Below are positions 34,548-43,741 of a stretch of 64,000 bases of DNA, one piece after another. Position 1 is the first letter of the stretch. The number at the start of each line of letters is the position of its first letter. Origin of the DNA: Litchfieldia stipae (GTDB lineage: Bacteria; Bacillota; Bacilli; Bacillales; Bacillaceae_L). A program made the position numbers and the translations under genes. The notes beneath the pieces were generated by a model. That model searched no databases and was not told the origin of the DNA. It saw only the letters and a list, made by a program, of their open reading frames with translations. The stretch spans positions 248,001 to 312,000 of the forward strand of contig NZ_JACYHA010000004.1 in NCBI RefSeq assembly GCF_014837155.1, read 5' to 3'.

Positions 34548-36521
34548 TTATAGTTTGAATTGTCTAGTTAATTCTTGTAGTTTTTCCAATAAATGATCTA
34601 ATCTATCCGAATTTTGTGCAATGAGTTCAATCGAACTGGTTGTTTGTTGAACAGATGCTGATGTTTGTTCTATTCCAGCAGCAGCTTCTTCTGAAATTGA
34701 TGCGATATTATCAATAAATACGCCAATTTGGTTCGAGTCATTTTTTATGATTTCAAAGTCAGCGGTTGTTACATTTATTTTAGCAATCATGTTTGAAATA
34801 GCAGTTGTGATTTCATCAAACGTCTTTCCAGTCGAATTGATGTGAGTGGTCCCAATTTCAACTTGGGAATATCCATTTTCCAACGCTGTGACAACTAGAT
34901 GAGATTCATCCTTAATCCCTTCTACGATTTGCTTAATGTCCACTATTGAATTAGCTACTTGCTCTGCAAGCTTTCTCACTTCATCAGCAACAACTGCGAA
35001 GCCTCTTCCACTTTCTCCAGCCCTTGCTGCTTCTATTGCTGCATTCAAAGCTAGTAAATTAGTTTGTGCGGCGATATCTTGAATGACTTCGACAAGATTA
35101 TTGATTTCTCCAGTGCGTTTATCTAAGCTTACGACTTGTTCTACCGCTTGATCCACGATTTGGTTAATGGTATTCATCTGGTTAATTGAAGAATTCATTA
35201 ACTCTTTGCCATCAGATGTAAGACTCGCTACACCATTTGCTAAATTCGCGAGTTCTTTACTACTTTCATTGGTGTTTCCAATTTTAACAGCAAATCCATT
35301 CATTGTATTTGCTAAATCAAGTGCATTGGATGCTTGAGATTCCGCTCCATTCGATAATTCCTGCATGGTAATAGCGACTTGCTGACTTCCTTGCATAATT
35401 TCATCTGAGGAAGTTCTCATTAACGATGATTGTTCTTTGACTTCATCAGCCATCTCCGTGACACTAGAAATCATTCTTCTAATATTGGTTTGTGTGTCAC
35501 TAACAGAAGAGTACAATTGCCCAATTTCATCTTGCCTCGTTTGTTTTGATAGGGAGACGTTCAAATTTCCACTAGAAATCTCATTCATTATGCCGGTAAC
35601 TTCTTGAATTGGTTTAGAAAAACTTCTGCTAAAAATCCAAGCAACCAATGCTACGATTATAATCGTAGCAACTGCCACGATAAGTAGAAGAGAGATAATC
35701 GTATTTTGTGATTTGGTTACAATGGAAATATCTTGGCTAATATTAATGATCCCAATGACCTCTGTATTTGTTGGGTCAAACAATGGGATATATGATTCTA
35801 AGTTAGAATCATCCTTCTCAGAAACCTCGTTCCCTTTAAGAACTTCACTAATCATGTCAGTATTAGCCATACTTGTAGCAATGTTTTGTTCAACAGAAGA
35901 AACCAATATTTCACCATCTGAATTGGCAATATTGAGGTTAATATCGTGTAAGGATTCAGTTATTGAGTAAATAAAATCACTGCTAAGTCCAGTTTGGAGA
36001 GTACCAACTGTTTCATTTCCATTTTTTATTGGAACAAATGCCCTTACAGCAAGTCCACTACTACCAAACTCAAATCCTGATAGTTCCTCTCCATTAAGCG
36101 CTGCTTGAATCGCATGTTTATCGCTTTTATCATCTCCGTATTTCTCTGGGTTATGACCTCTGTAGAAAACAACCCCATTCGCGTCACCAAATTCGAAGAC
36201 ATCAAGACCATGTTCACTTTCTAGCCTCAGATATACTTCTTGAACTTCACGATCAAGCTGAGATCGGTCTTCGCTTAGAAAAGCTTGTACCAACTCTTCA
36301 TTATTTGCATAAAGCTTTGTCAGCTCTAGTAATTCGTTAGACACAGCATCTAATTGTGTGGAGATAGATTGTCTAGCTGCAGCATTGTTTTCAACTAACA
36401 TATCTGAAAAGCCATCCTTCGTTTGAAAATAAAGAACGATACTCACAAATAACAGTGGAATGATCGAAACAAGCAATAGGATAGAAAATAATTTCGAGCG
36501 TATTGATTTTTTAAAGAACAA
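34548..36521 (-). CDS. Methyl-accepting chemotaxis protein
   Basis: This 657-residue chemoreceptor has a membrane helix near residues 10-30, an extracellular dCache-type sensor to about 285, a second membrane helix near 290-310, a HAMP domain and a cytoplasmic signalling region with the conserved tip [20 protein letters not shown]. The start is TTG 36521 because AGAGGAGG lies seven bases before it; the frame continues 34 codons upstream through repeat sequence without a site. It would sense an extracellular ligand and pass the signal to CheA/CheW, which are not in this window. Confidence 0.92.
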   Translation of the reverse strand: MFFKKSIRSKLFSILLLVSIIPLLFVSIVLYFQTKDGFSDMLVENNAAARQSISTQLDAVSNELLELTKLYANNEELVQAFLSEDRSQLDREVQEVYLRLESEHGLDVFEFGDANGVVFYRGHNPEKYGDDKSDKHAIQAALNGEELSGFEFGSSGLAVRAFVPIKNGNETVGTLQTGLSSDFIYSITESLHDINLNIANSDGEILVSSVEQNIATSMANTDMISEVLKGNEVSEKDDSNLESYIPLFDPTNTEVIGIINISQDISIVTKSQNTIISLLLIVAVATIIIVALVAWIFSRSFSKPIQEVTGIMNEISSGNLNVSLSKQTRQDEIGQLYSSVSDTQTNIRRMISSVTEMADEVKEQSSLMRTSSDEIMQGSQQVAITMQELSNGAESQASNALDLANTMNGFAVKIGNTNESSKELANLANGVASLTSDGKELMNSSINQMNTINQIVDQAVEQVVSLDKRTGEINNLVEVIQDIAAQTNLLALNAAIEAARAGESGRGFAVVADEVRKLAEQVANSIVDIKQIVEGIKDESHLVVTALENGYSQVEIGTTHINSTGKTFDEITTAISNMIAKINVTTADFEIIKNDSNQIGVFIDNIASISEEAAAGIEQTSASVQQTTSSIELIAQNSDRLDHLLEKLQELTRQFKL

Positions 36522-36584
36522 GTTGTTACCTCCTCTGGGTGATAAAATGATATTGAATCGACTTATTATACTATATTTCGGGAA

Positions 36585-36642
36585 AATTGGGGACGGTTCT
36601 TGATTTGCCATTTTGCAAATCAAGAACCGTCCGAAAGTTGCC
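36585..36642. repeat. REP-like element, full hairpin
   Basis: GGACGGTTCTTGATTTGC and GCAAATCAAGAACCGTCC are perfect 18-base arms around a 6-base loop. It is the cleanest hairpin copy, in the promoter region of the chemoreceptor gene. Confidence 0.9.
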
Positions 36643-36807
36643 TCTTGACAAAAAAATGGAATAATTTTATATTTAAATTAGCTATTTTGCATAACCAAGT
36701 AGCTGTTTTTTATAAGGGCTATCTTGTTTTACCAACTACTATGAATTAACATATTTTTTATGGTCTGCTATCATGTATAACAAGTTAGTGGAGAAAGGAT
36801 AATGATT

Positions 36808-37140
36808 ATGTCGATAAGAAGCCAATTATTAAAAGGAATTTTGGACGGTTGTGTGTTGGCTGTGATTGAGAAAGAGCCTGTCTATGGGTATGAACTTTCA
36901 CAAAAGCTATTGAATATTGGTTTAGCGGATGTAAGTGAAGGGACGATTTATCCGATTTTATTACGATTGCAAAAGAATGGACTCATTCGAGGTGAGATGC
37001 GACCTTCTGAATCTGGGCCAAACCGAAAGTATTATTTTTTGACAGAAGCGGGGCAAGAAGCGTTAGATACCATCACTGAAGAATGGGAGCAAATTACAAA
37101 ACCAGTGAACGAATTAATGAATGGGAGGAGAAAAGGATGA
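36808..37140 (+). CDS. PadR family transcriptional regulator
   Basis: This 110-residue winged-helix protein has the PadR pattern LLKGILDGCVLAVIEKEPVYGYELSQKL, VSEGTIYPILLRLQKNGLI and a C-terminal dimerisation helix. The start is ATG 36808, with AAAGGA nine bases upstream; ATG 36802 is possible. Its stop overlaps the start of the DUF1129 gene (ATGA). PadR genes paired with HAAS/DUF1129 membrane proteins are common in Firmicutes; the trio probably controls an envelope or transporter response. Confidence 0.88.
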   Translation: MSIRSQLLKGILDGCVLAVIEKEPVYGYELSQKLLNIGLADVSEGTIYPILLRLQKNGLIRGEMRPSESGPNRKYYFLTEAGQEALDTITEEWEQITKPVNELMNGRRKG

Positions 37141-37817
37141 ACGCCAAAAAGTTAATTGAAGAAAATAATAAAAAAAGGGAAGAGCTAACTCCGGAGAATG
37201 AAGCTTATTATAGTGACATGCTCATTTACATTCGACTGCAATTTAGCCTTTCTGAACAGCAGTCAGAAGAGGTGTTAATGGAGCTACTTGATCATTTGTT
37301 AGATGGACAAAAGGCAGGGAAAACGGCGAAGGACATCTTTGGTGATGATCCGAAAGGCTTTGCTGATGAAATCATAGAACATATTCCAAAAGAAGAGAAA
37401 CGAAAACTAGTCCCATTTGTTGGAGGGATTGTTGCTGATATCGTTGGTTGGTTATTGGTGATTAGAGGGATTTTATTCGTTATCTTATTGCAATTTACTG
37501 AGGTGAAAACCCTCGTTTACCCGATCTCAGTGTTATGTATTGCCTTAGTCATTGCGGGGTTTGTCATATTTACGATTATCTATATTTTTAAGCTGGTTCA
37601 GCGATCACTCTTCAAGGGCGAACAAAAAGGTAAATCACGTATAGACACAATAAAAGCAGGACTAGTTGGGGCAATGGGGATGGCTGGAGTGCTGTTAGTT
37701 GCGAAGTTTCTACCTGAGTTCGGTCCAGCATTTGATTTTTCCTGGTGGGCATCGCTTCTAGTTGGGGGAATTATTTTGCTCGTGCTAAAAGTGAAGAAGA
37801 AAATGCAAGGGGTGTAA
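37137..37817 (+). CDS. DUF1129-type membrane protein
   Basis: This 226-residue protein has an N-terminal helical region with LTPENEAYYSDMLIYIRLQF and ELLDHLLDGQKAGKTAKDIF, typical of DUF1129/HAAS proteins, followed by four hydrophobic segments. The ATG overlaps the PadR stop by four bases, so translation is coupled. It is likely the membrane partner of the PadR regulator. Four bases separate it from the next HAAS gene. Confidence 0.8.
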   Translation: MNAKKLIEENNKKREELTPENEAYYSDMLIYIRLQFSLSEQQSEEVLMELLDHLLDGQKAGKTAKDIFGDDPKGFADEIIEHIPKEEKRKLVPFVGGIVADIVGWLLVIRGILFVILLQFTEVKTLVYPISVLCIALVIAGFVIFTIIYIFKLVQRSLFKGEQKGKSRIDTIKAGLVGAMGMAGVLLVAKFLPEFGPAFDFSWWASLLVGGIILLVLKVKKKMQGV

Positions 37818-37821
37818 GAAT

Positions 37822-38586
37822 ATGCTTTCGACTAAAAGTGAGGAATTCATTGATAATCTTAGAATGTACTTGTTGATGTCAGGAAAAAATGAGCGCGAAA
37901 TTAAGGAATTAATTGAAGAATTAACGGACCATCTGACCGAAGCAGAGAAGCATGGTCGAAGCATCGATGACATAGTTGGGCACACACCTGAACAATACAT
38001 GGCTTCATTGAAAAATGAAATGAAATCAGATTATAAACAAATCATCAAACTCCTTCCACTTTATTTTCTTGGTGTCATCGCCTATTTTTTAATTGGCTCA
38101 GCGATAAGGGGAGAGTTTGAGTTAAACATCGTCCAGGTTATTGGTTTTCCAATATTAGCAATGCTTGGACTCGTGATTTACGTGTACTTTTTACAACAAG
38201 CTGGACGGAAGCAATATTCAAAGAAGAAGTTCTTTGTTGGTGGAATGATTGCGAGTTCTATTGTTACCATCTCAGCCATCCTTCTCCTGGTTGGAGGTCA
38301 TTTATTAGTTGATCCATTTTTCATCGGTAATCAGACGTCAGATTTAGTTGTCATTGTGATTTGCTGTGGTCTCTTCATATTAACAGCACTTTGGAGTAAA
38401 ACATGGGTTCCGATTTGGCTTCCTATGATTCTATCGATTTCGGACGTCTTGAGCCGATTTAATACTATGAGCGTTACTGAGATTTTCATAGTTCATATTG
38501 CCTCAATAGTATTAATGACACTACTACTTGTGTTGAACGTATGGTTGGTGGAAAGAAAGAAAAAGCTAATTGGGGACGGTTCTTAA
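37822..38586 (+). CDS. HAAS domain membrane protein
   Basis: This 254-residue protein opens with a HAAS-type domain (FIDNLRMYLLMSGKNEREIK, EELTDHLTEAEKHGRSIDDI) and has about six membrane segments. It is third in the PadR operon. The coding frame runs into a REP-like repeat: the last residues LIGDGS and the TAA are encoded by CTAATTGGGGACGGTTCTTAA (repeat from 38567). The original C terminus may therefore have been replaced by the insertion. Confidence 0.8.
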   Translation: MLSTKSEEFIDNLRMYLLMSGKNEREIKELIEELTDHLTEAEKHGRSIDDIVGHTPEQYMASLKNEMKSDYKQIIKLLPLYFLGVIAYFLIGSAIRGEFELNIVQVIGFPILAMLGLVIYVYFLQQAGRKQYSKKKFFVGGMIASSIVTISAILLLVGGHLLVDPFFIGNQTSDLVVIVICCGLFILTALWSKTWVPIWLPMILSISDVLSRFNTMSVTEIFIVHIASIVLMTLLLVLNVWLVERKKKLIGDGS

Positions 38587-38655
38587 ACTGCTTTCGTTAT
38601 GCTCGAAAAGTATCAAACGGAAAGATTTGTATAGGCAAATTGAGAACCGTCCCTG
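38567..38655. repeat. REP-like element, two-armed long form
   Basis: CTAATTGGGGACGGTTCTTA on the left and GGCAAATTGAGAACCGTCCC on the right with a long middle. The left arm supplies the last codons of the HAAS gene. Confidence 0.8.
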
Positions 38656-38682
38656 TATGGTGATCAGAATTGAGTTGAAAAT

Positions 38683-38875
38683 AGACGGAGAATTTTCGCT
38701 TATTTGATTATTTGTATGAAAAATAGCTTAAATAGGCGGAGAAATTCCGCCTATTTACAGGATAACAGCTAAAATAGCAGGTTTTGCAGCGCATAACCGA
38801 AAAATCTTCCCTTATTTACCCCGATATGAGCTCTATTTTACATTTAAGCGGAAAATCTTCGCTTATTCCACTTAG
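38683..38875. repeat. Cluster of four short palindromic repeats
   Basis: Four related words, each a GCGGA-type start followed by A/T and a CGCTTATT-type end, begin near 38685, 38737, 38798 and 38849. The second is a perfect hairpin, AATAGGCGGA / TCCGCCTATT. They fill the 431-base gap between the HAAS and ypmR genes together with two REP-like copies. Confidence 0.7.
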
Positions 38876-38878
38876 AAC

Positions 38879-38908
38879 GGCAAATTGAGAACCGTCCCCG
38901 ATTTGCCC
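38879..38908 (+). repeat. REP-like element, single arm (forward)
   Basis: GGCAAATTGAGAACCGTCCC then CGATTTGCC. Confidence 0.75.
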
Positions 38909-39016
38909 TGCCCAAAGTTGGTTTTAAAATCCACTTACTTTATCATATAATGAATGATAGAATGACTTGTTGGCTTTAATGATATATAGATTATGATATT
39001 AATATAATTTGGTGGT

Positions 39017-39994
39017 GTGGATGAAATGAAGGGAAATAAAGTGTGGATCGTAGCAGCTATTCTTATCATCGCATGTTTCCTTCTTTATATATTTCTTCCG
39101 GGGTCGAATCAAACTCTGCCTGAGGAAGAAAGTGTGAGCGTTGTATCAAATATTAAGGAAGAGCAAGCAGAAAATCCTTCAGTTGATACTGAGGTCGAAG
39201 AAGAGGAACCACAAGAAGAGGATACGACTCAAGAACAATCTGTGGCAGAGACATTTAAAGAAAAAGTGAGAGAAATGATTGAAGGGGCAATTAGTTTTTT
39301 TAGAGATGAGAAAAAGATTGTTGCCATTGGTGATTCATTAACTGAAGGTGTTGGTGATGAAACGGAGAGTGGTGGTTATGTTGGGATTTTAAATCACACA
39401 TTTGAAGATCAGAACATCAACATTTCTATTGAAAACCTGGGTAAAAGGGGTAACCGTACAGATCAATTATTAGTCAGGCTGGAAAATGAAGAGATTGCCT
39501 CATCTATTAAGGATGCTGACATTGTCCTAATCACAATCGGTGCGAATGATATCATGAAGGTGGTTCGTAGTAATTACACAAACCTTAATCTAGAGCCATT
39601 TGCAGAAGAAAAAATTAACTATGTAGAGAGATTACGAGCCATTTTTACGAAAATGAATGAAATAAATCCTGATATGCATATCTATTTGATCGGATTTTAT
39701 AATCCATTTGAGCGCGTATTCGGTGATATTGAACAATTAAATCTCATTCTTGATAATTGGAATTTTGCAGGTGAGTTAGTCACTGAAGAATTTGAAAATG
39801 TATCATATATTCCTACGAAAGATTTATTCCACAATGCAACGGTCAATCTATTAGCTGATGATAATTTTCACCCTAATACGAGTGGTTATAAGTTGATGGC
39901 AGAGCGAGTGCTAGAGTATCTGGATGATTATCAGGAAGAGGCCGAGTTGCCTAATGAAGAGACTGAGACTGAGACTGAGACAGAAACAGAATAG
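39017..39994 (+). CDS. ypmR: SGNH/GDSL hydrolase, YpmR-like lipase/acylhydrolase
   Basis: This 325-residue protein has an N-terminal membrane anchor (about residues 8-26), an acidic linker and an SGNH hydrolase domain with block I GDSLTEG, block III IGANDI and block V DNFHPN; the catalytic Ser, Gly, Asn and His are all present. It matches B. subtilis YpmR and is followed by ypmS in the same order. The last residues are a TE repeat (ETETETETETE) from a GAGACT-type microsatellite. The start is GTG 39017 or ATG 39026. Extracellular, membrane-anchored; the substrate is unknown. Confidence 0.85.
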   Translation: MDEMKGNKVWIVAAILIIACFLLYIFLPGSNQTLPEEESVSVVSNIKEEQAENPSVDTEVEEEEPQEEDTTQEQSVAETFKEKVREMIEGAISFFRDEKKIVAIGDSLTEGVGDETESGGYVGILNHTFEDQNINISIENLGKRGNRTDQLLVRLENEEIASSIKDADIVLITIGANDIMKVVRSNYTNLNLEPFAEEKINYVERLRAIFTKMNEINPDMHIYLIGFYNPFERVFGDIEQLNLILDNWNFAGELVTEEFENVSYIPTKDLFHNATVNLLADDNFHPNTSGYKLMAERVLEYLDDYQEEAELPNEETETETETETE

Positions 39995-40005
39995 AAGGTG
40001 AAATC

Positions 40006-40620
40006 ATGCGAGTACAGTTAAAAGGAAAACCGACATGGAAGCAGTTATTTCTGGGGTTAGCAGGAGCGAATGGGATACTATTCATCCTATTCTTCGTTCT
40101 ATTGCTTTGGCCAGTTTCGGAAACAGAGATACCTGAGAAAGCATTTATTGAAGAAGAACCTGGTGCTGAATTCACAGTCACCTCAAGTAAGCAGAATTTG
40201 AATGAGTTAGTCAATGAATATGTTGATAAATTCATGAAGGACCAAAGTGATAAATACACTGTAGACTTTGGTGGTGAAAATGTTCGATTATTGGGTTCAA
40301 TTGAAGCTTTTCAAACGGATATCCCATTCTCAATTACATTAGAGCCTGCGGTTCAAGAAAATGGAGACCTTGTCTTATATACGTCGGATATGTCACTAGG
40401 GTTGTTACAATTACCAGAAAAGAAGATTCTTGAATACGTGAAGAAAGAATTAGCAACACCTGACTGGGTGAACATCGATCCAAGCAATCAATCCATCTAT
40501 ATTGGCGTCACACAAATGGATGTCAAAAGTAACTTCAAGGTCAAAGTCCAAAGCTTTGATTTGAAAAATGATCAGATAACCTTCAGAATTAAAGTGCCGA
40601 ATAAAACCTTAGGGTTGTAG
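40006..40620 (+). CDS. ypmS: YpmS family protein (DUF2140)
   Basis: This 204-residue protein has one N-terminal membrane segment (about residues 15-38) and an extracellular DUF2140 region with SKQNLNELVNEYVDKFM and VTQMDVKSNFKVKVQSFDL. It is the second gene of the conserved ypmR-ypmS pair, 11 bases downstream. The role is not established; location suggests function with the YpmR hydrolase at the outer face of the membrane. Confidence 0.88.
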   Translation: MRVQLKGKPTWKQLFLGLAGANGILFILFFVLLLWPVSETEIPEKAFIEEEPGAEFTVTSSKQNLNELVNEYVDKFMKDQSDKYTVDFGGENVRLLGSIEAFQTDIPFSITLEPAVQENGDLVLYTSDMSLGLLQLPEKKILEYVKKELATPDWVNIDPSNQSIYIGVTQMDVKSNFKVKVQSFDLKNDQITFRIKVPNKTLGL

Positions 40621-40621
40621 T

Positions 40622-40684
40622 TGGCGAATTGGGGACGGTTCTTGCGCTGCCAAATGTAGCATTGGCAGCGCGGAGAACCGTCTC
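40622..40684. repeat. REP-like element, full hairpin
   Basis: GGGGACGGTTCTTGCGCTGC and GCAGCGCGGAGAACCGTCTC with an inner GCTGCCAA / TTGGCAGC stem. It may serve as the 3' end of the ypmR-ypmS transcript. Confidence 0.85.
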
Positions 40685-40705
40685 TTATTGTTTTCTGAGG
40701 GAGTG

Positions 40706-40732
40706 GCAACATGAGAACCGTCCCCAATTTGC
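40706..40732 (-). repeat. REP-like element, single arm
   Basis: CATGAGAACCGTCCCCAATT then TGC, ending at the TAG stop of the minus-strand YfjL-like gene. Confidence 0.8.
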
Positions 40733-41478
40733 TATTTAATGAAGACACTTATGCCGTCTACGAAATCATCACTATTTCGGGCTTTTTCAAGAAGAGTCAA
40801 TAGTTCTCCGCTTTCGATGTGAGATGGTGTCACGCCATTAACCATTACACTCAATTCATCATCGTCAGTGTATAGTGAATATTGATTGAAGTGACAATCG
40901 TTCGTGAGGAATGCTTGATGGGCATCAATTAATATCTTTTCAACCATCTCTAATGAGGGTTCTTTCAAATCAAGTCGGAGTACAACCTCAGACGCTATAG
41001 GTAGTGCTTTGTCAAACTTCATATCAAGCTCTAGCACATTCAGATTGTCTTCATGATCATAAATCACCATAGTCCTGTTGTTTTCAAAGCCGAGTTCAGT
41101 CGCAATAATATTTTTTGCAATCACAGAATACTCACTTGAAAGTCTTTCAAGTGTATTGAATTTATTTAAGACATAGCCGTCATAATCGTCCCATTGCACT
41201 TTTCCACTACGATAATAGATACTGAATTTTGTATCCATACTACTTTTGGACTTGACCCTTGACGAGTAAGTTCCATCTTTAAAGTTATAGCTTGATTTTG
41301 GAATGTCAAGATCCAAGTGGGAGTAATTCATTTCTACATATTGTTTAATGGCCTTGTTCGCTAGTGCGGCTGAAACCGGATTTCCTACAAAGGCATTCGT
41401 GATAAAAAGTAAGCCAGCTATAAGGAGGATTGCAATTGTACCAGCAAGTATTTTTAAAGGTCGTCGTTTCTTTTTCAC
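40732..41478 (-). CDS. YfjL-like membrane-anchored protein
   Basis: This 248-residue protein has an N-terminal membrane helix (about residues 9-29) and an extracellular region like B. subtilis YfjL (AIKQYVEMNYSHLDLDIPKS). It is the last gene of a sigma/anti-sigma operon, its ATG overlapping the anti-sigma stop (ATGA). Its role in the signalling unit is unknown; a membrane-anchored protein near an ECF sigma factor often senses envelope state (inference). Confidence 0.75.
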   Translation of the reverse strand: MKKKRRPLKILAGTIAILLIAGLLFITNAFVGNPVSAALANKAIKQYVEMNYSHLDLDIPKSSYNFKDGTYSSRVKSKSSMDTKFSIYYRSGKVQWDDYDGYVLNKFNTLERLSSEYSVIAKNIIATELGFENNRTMVIYDHEDNLNVLELDMKFDKALPIASEVVLRLDLKEPSLEMVEKILIDAHQAFLTNDCHFNQYSLYTDDDELSVMVNGVTPSHIESGELLTLLEKARNSDDFVDGISVFIK

Positions 41479-42017
41479 TTATATTCACCTTTCTTAAATG
41501 CAAATTTTAAAAGAAATGCAATGATTGAACCTAATAAGACTAAAGCCATGTAGATCAAGCTGAAAAATAGTCCGCTATAGAATGCAACCCACTGGAAGCC
41601 TTCGGTGATAATAAATGCGACGGATTGCCATACATAACTTAATCCCAAAATGATGATAGGCGCTAAATACCATTTTCTTTTAAAAGCTAAAAGAGAAACA
41701 GCCCCTATAATTGGCATGATTAAAAAGTTGTAAAACATTCCAAACGAGTTAGTAAGAGCAATTCCGACAATCGCACCAATAATAAGGATTGTAAGTTGTG
41801 TTATATATACACTACGTTTAATTGCGGCAATGATTTTTTTATCCTTAATTGAGGGCTGTTCGGTAGGCACGGTTTCAAAAAAATCGAACTCAGCTTTACA
41901 CGCCTCACAATGTTCAATATGTTCATTAACAATGGCTGTACTGTCTTCACTTGCTACACCGTCTTTCACAAGCGGTATCAAATCGAGTATGACTTCACAC
42001 GTGATCTTTGACTTCAT
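41475..42017 (-). CDS. Anti-sigma factor with zf-HC2 domain
   Basis: This 180-residue protein has an N-terminal ZAS/zf-HC2 zinc-binding anti-sigma domain with HxxxCxxC (His33, Cys37, Cys40) and four or so membrane segments in the C-terminal half. It overlaps the sigma gene by four bases at its start and the YfjL-like gene at its end, so all three are translationally coupled. It most likely sequesters the ECF sigma factor at the membrane until a signal releases it. Confidence 0.85.
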   Translation of the reverse strand: MKSKITCEVILDLIPLVKDGVASEDSTAIVNEHIEHCEACKAEFDFFETVPTEQPSIKDKKIIAAIKRSVYITQLTILIIGAIVGIALTNSFGMFYNFLIMPIIGAVSLLAFKRKWYLAPIIILGLSYVWQSVAFIITEGFQWVAFYSGLFFSLIYMALVLLGSIIAFLLKFAFKKGEYK

Positions 42018-42505
42018 CTGAGTCCCTCCTTTTCCAAGATGGCCTTAATCCATTTCTTCGTCCGAAAATCAATCACTCTAGCAGAGCTCTCGGAGATATT
42101 AACGGCTTGTGCTATTTCTATGAAACTATATCCTTCCACTCGCATATTGACAATCGTTCGAGTGCGTTCATCTTTCTCAAGTAATAATTTCTCGATTCGT
42201 TCGATTGTTTCGTTCGTTACTAAGCGGTCTGCATGATTGTCAGATACATATAGTTCTAGCAAATCGTTGTATTCAACGACTGGTTTCTCTTTCCGAAGCC
42301 TTTCAAGCCATGAATTACGAGCAATCGCAAAAAGCCAGGTCTTGACGGAGGATTGCCCTTTGAAATTTCCGATTGATGAGATTGCTTTCACAAACGTTTC
42401 CGACAATAAATCTTCAGCAAGGGTAGGATTATGAGTCAACGAAAGTAGATACACATATACATCTTGCTTATACAATTTATATAAATTCTCTATTTGCTTC
42501 ACCAA
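42014..42505 (-). CDS. ECF RNA polymerase sigma factor
   Basis: This 163-residue sigma-70 family protein has region 2 (DLLSETFVKAISSIGNFKGQ, SVKTWLFAIARNSWLERLR) and region 4 (IVNMRVEGYSFIEIAQAVNI, ESSARVIDFRTKKWIK) without region 3, as in extracytoplasmic-function sigma factors. It is the first gene of the operon with the zf-HC2 anti-sigma factor. Two TGTAAC words about 22 bases apart upstream (42530-42557) may be part of an autoregulated promoter. The signal is unknown. Confidence 0.9.
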   Translation of the reverse strand: MVKQIENLYKLYKQDVYVYLLSLTHNPTLAEDLLSETFVKAISSIGNFKGQSSVKTWLFAIARNSWLERLRKEKPVVEYNDLLELYVSDNHADRLVTNETIERIEKLLLEKDERTRTIVNMRVEGYSFIEIAQAVNISESSARVIDFRTKKWIKAILEKEGLR

Positions 42506-42559
42506 AATCCCCCTTTCACTTATTAGTTACACTTTGAGCTGAAATGTTACAAATAAATT

Positions 42560-42627
42560 TAATTGGGGACGGTTCTTAGTTTGCCAAATTTAGAAAAAAG
42601 AAGTGTGAGAACCGTCCCCGAATGGCC
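42560..42627. repeat. REP-like element, two-armed long form
   Basis: TTAATTGGGGACGGTTCTTA on the left and AAAAAGAAGTGTGAGAACCG TCCCCG on the right. It lies between the divergent sigma and Clp_N-GNAT genes. Confidence 0.85.
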
Positions 42628-42734
42628 TTTACTTATATAGTAATCTTAAAAAGTAGATGGCGAAAGATAAGTTATTAGTTTGTTTCGGTTTGTGAATGGT
42701 ATAATAAGGAAAAAGTTTGGGGGAGGGATTAATT

Positions 42735-43589
42735 TTGAGTAAACTAGATATTCGTTTCACTGATAGAATGATAAGGATAATGAAGAGGGCTGAAGGTGAG
42801 GCCAGTTTATCTAGTTGTAAAACCTTAAATCCTGTTCACTTGCTAATCGCTTGTTTAGATGAAAAATCTGGTGTATTTGCTGAGATATCATTGAAAACAC
42901 AGCTGAACAAGTCCGATTTAAGGAATTTGGCCGAGAACATAAATGAAAGTAGTATAGATTTTTCTGAAATAGAATATGTCAATATTGCTGTGACTGAAGA
43001 AGTTGTAAAAATTTTTAGAGAGGCAATTACATATATGGAAAGATATAAGCAAATTTATGTAAATGAAGGACATTTACTGAAAGCTTTAGTAAAAAGTCGG
43101 AGTTTAAACGGCTATCTATCAGAAGAAGATAAATTACTACTTTTAACCCTCGGTACAACATCAAGAGATATGATTACTCACCTTGGTAACTACACTTTCC
43201 CAAACATAAATACAAATCTAGTACGTAGAGCAAATAGTGAAGATACAAGAAGTCTTATAGAGTATGTTAAAAATAATTTTTCAACTGAATGGTCTCAAAC
43301 CATTAGTGATGGGTTCTTATTAAATAAATCTTCAATTTATCTTGCATGTGATGCGAATGATAATATTATAGGTTTTGCTGCTTTCGACATATATAAAAAT
43401 AAAAAATGTTATTTTGGACCTATGGGAGTATCCAAGTCTAATAGAATGAAAGGAATTGGATATGCACTTCTTCATCACTGTTTGAGGGATATGAGTGAGA
43501 TAGGTTATGAATATGCAATTATTGGCGGAGCTGGCCCAATTGAATTTTATGAAAAAGCTTGTAATGCAGTTGTAATCCCTTCGATATAA
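42735..43589 (+). CDS. Clp_N-like repeat domain fused to GNAT acetyltransferase
   Basis: The first 150 residues look like a Clp_N double repeat: two copies of a helical motif with HLL (NPVHLLIACL and VNEGHLLKALV), as in ClpA/ClpC N-terminal domains. Residues from about 165 form a GNAT domain (GFAAFDIYKNKKCYFGPMGV, SKSNRMKGIGYALLHH). No AAA+ ATPase is present. The start is TTG 42735 behind GGGGGAGGG; a TGGTATAAT extended -10 box lies at 42697-42705. A Clp_N domain could bring the acetyltransferase to Clp adaptors or substrates (inference). Confidence 0.8.
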   Translation: MSKLDIRFTDRMIRIMKRAEGEASLSSCKTLNPVHLLIACLDEKSGVFAEISLKTQLNKSDLRNLAENINESSIDFSEIEYVNIAVTEEVVKIFREAITYMERYKQIYVNEGHLLKALVKSRSLNGYLSEEDKLLLLTLGTTSRDMITHLGNYTFPNINTNLVRRANSEDTRSLIEYVKNNFSTEWSQTISDGFLLNKSSIYLACDANDNIIGFAAFDIYKNKKCYFGPMGVSKSNRMKGIGYALLHHCLRDMSEIGYEYAIIGGAGPIEFYEKACNAVVIPSI

Positions 43590-43710
43590 GCAGAATACAT
43601 ACATGTCATTTGTATAATGTGCGATAAAATAACAAATTGATGATGGGTCTTGCTCTTACTCAGCTACATAAAAAATTATCTTCACTATTGGGGAAATATG
43701 AAATATATCG

Positions 43711-43729
43711 AGTAAGAACCGTCCCTAAG
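43711..43729 (+). repeat. REP-like element, trimmed single arm (forward)
   Basis: AGTAAGAACCGTCCCTAAGG, ending inside the AAGGAGG ribosome binding site of the next gene. Confidence 0.7.
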
Positions 43730-43741
43730 GAGGAATTAGTG

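Noticed and set aside
36522-36623. 34-codon N-terminal extension of the chemoreceptor
   Set aside because: It runs through the repeat hairpin; the AGGAGG site clearly points to TTG 36521.
43637-43741. Longer start for the 43742 acetyltransferase
   Set aside because: The extension crosses a REP-like arm and lacks a site; AAGGAGG sits right before ATG 43742. The part may be a scrap of another gene.
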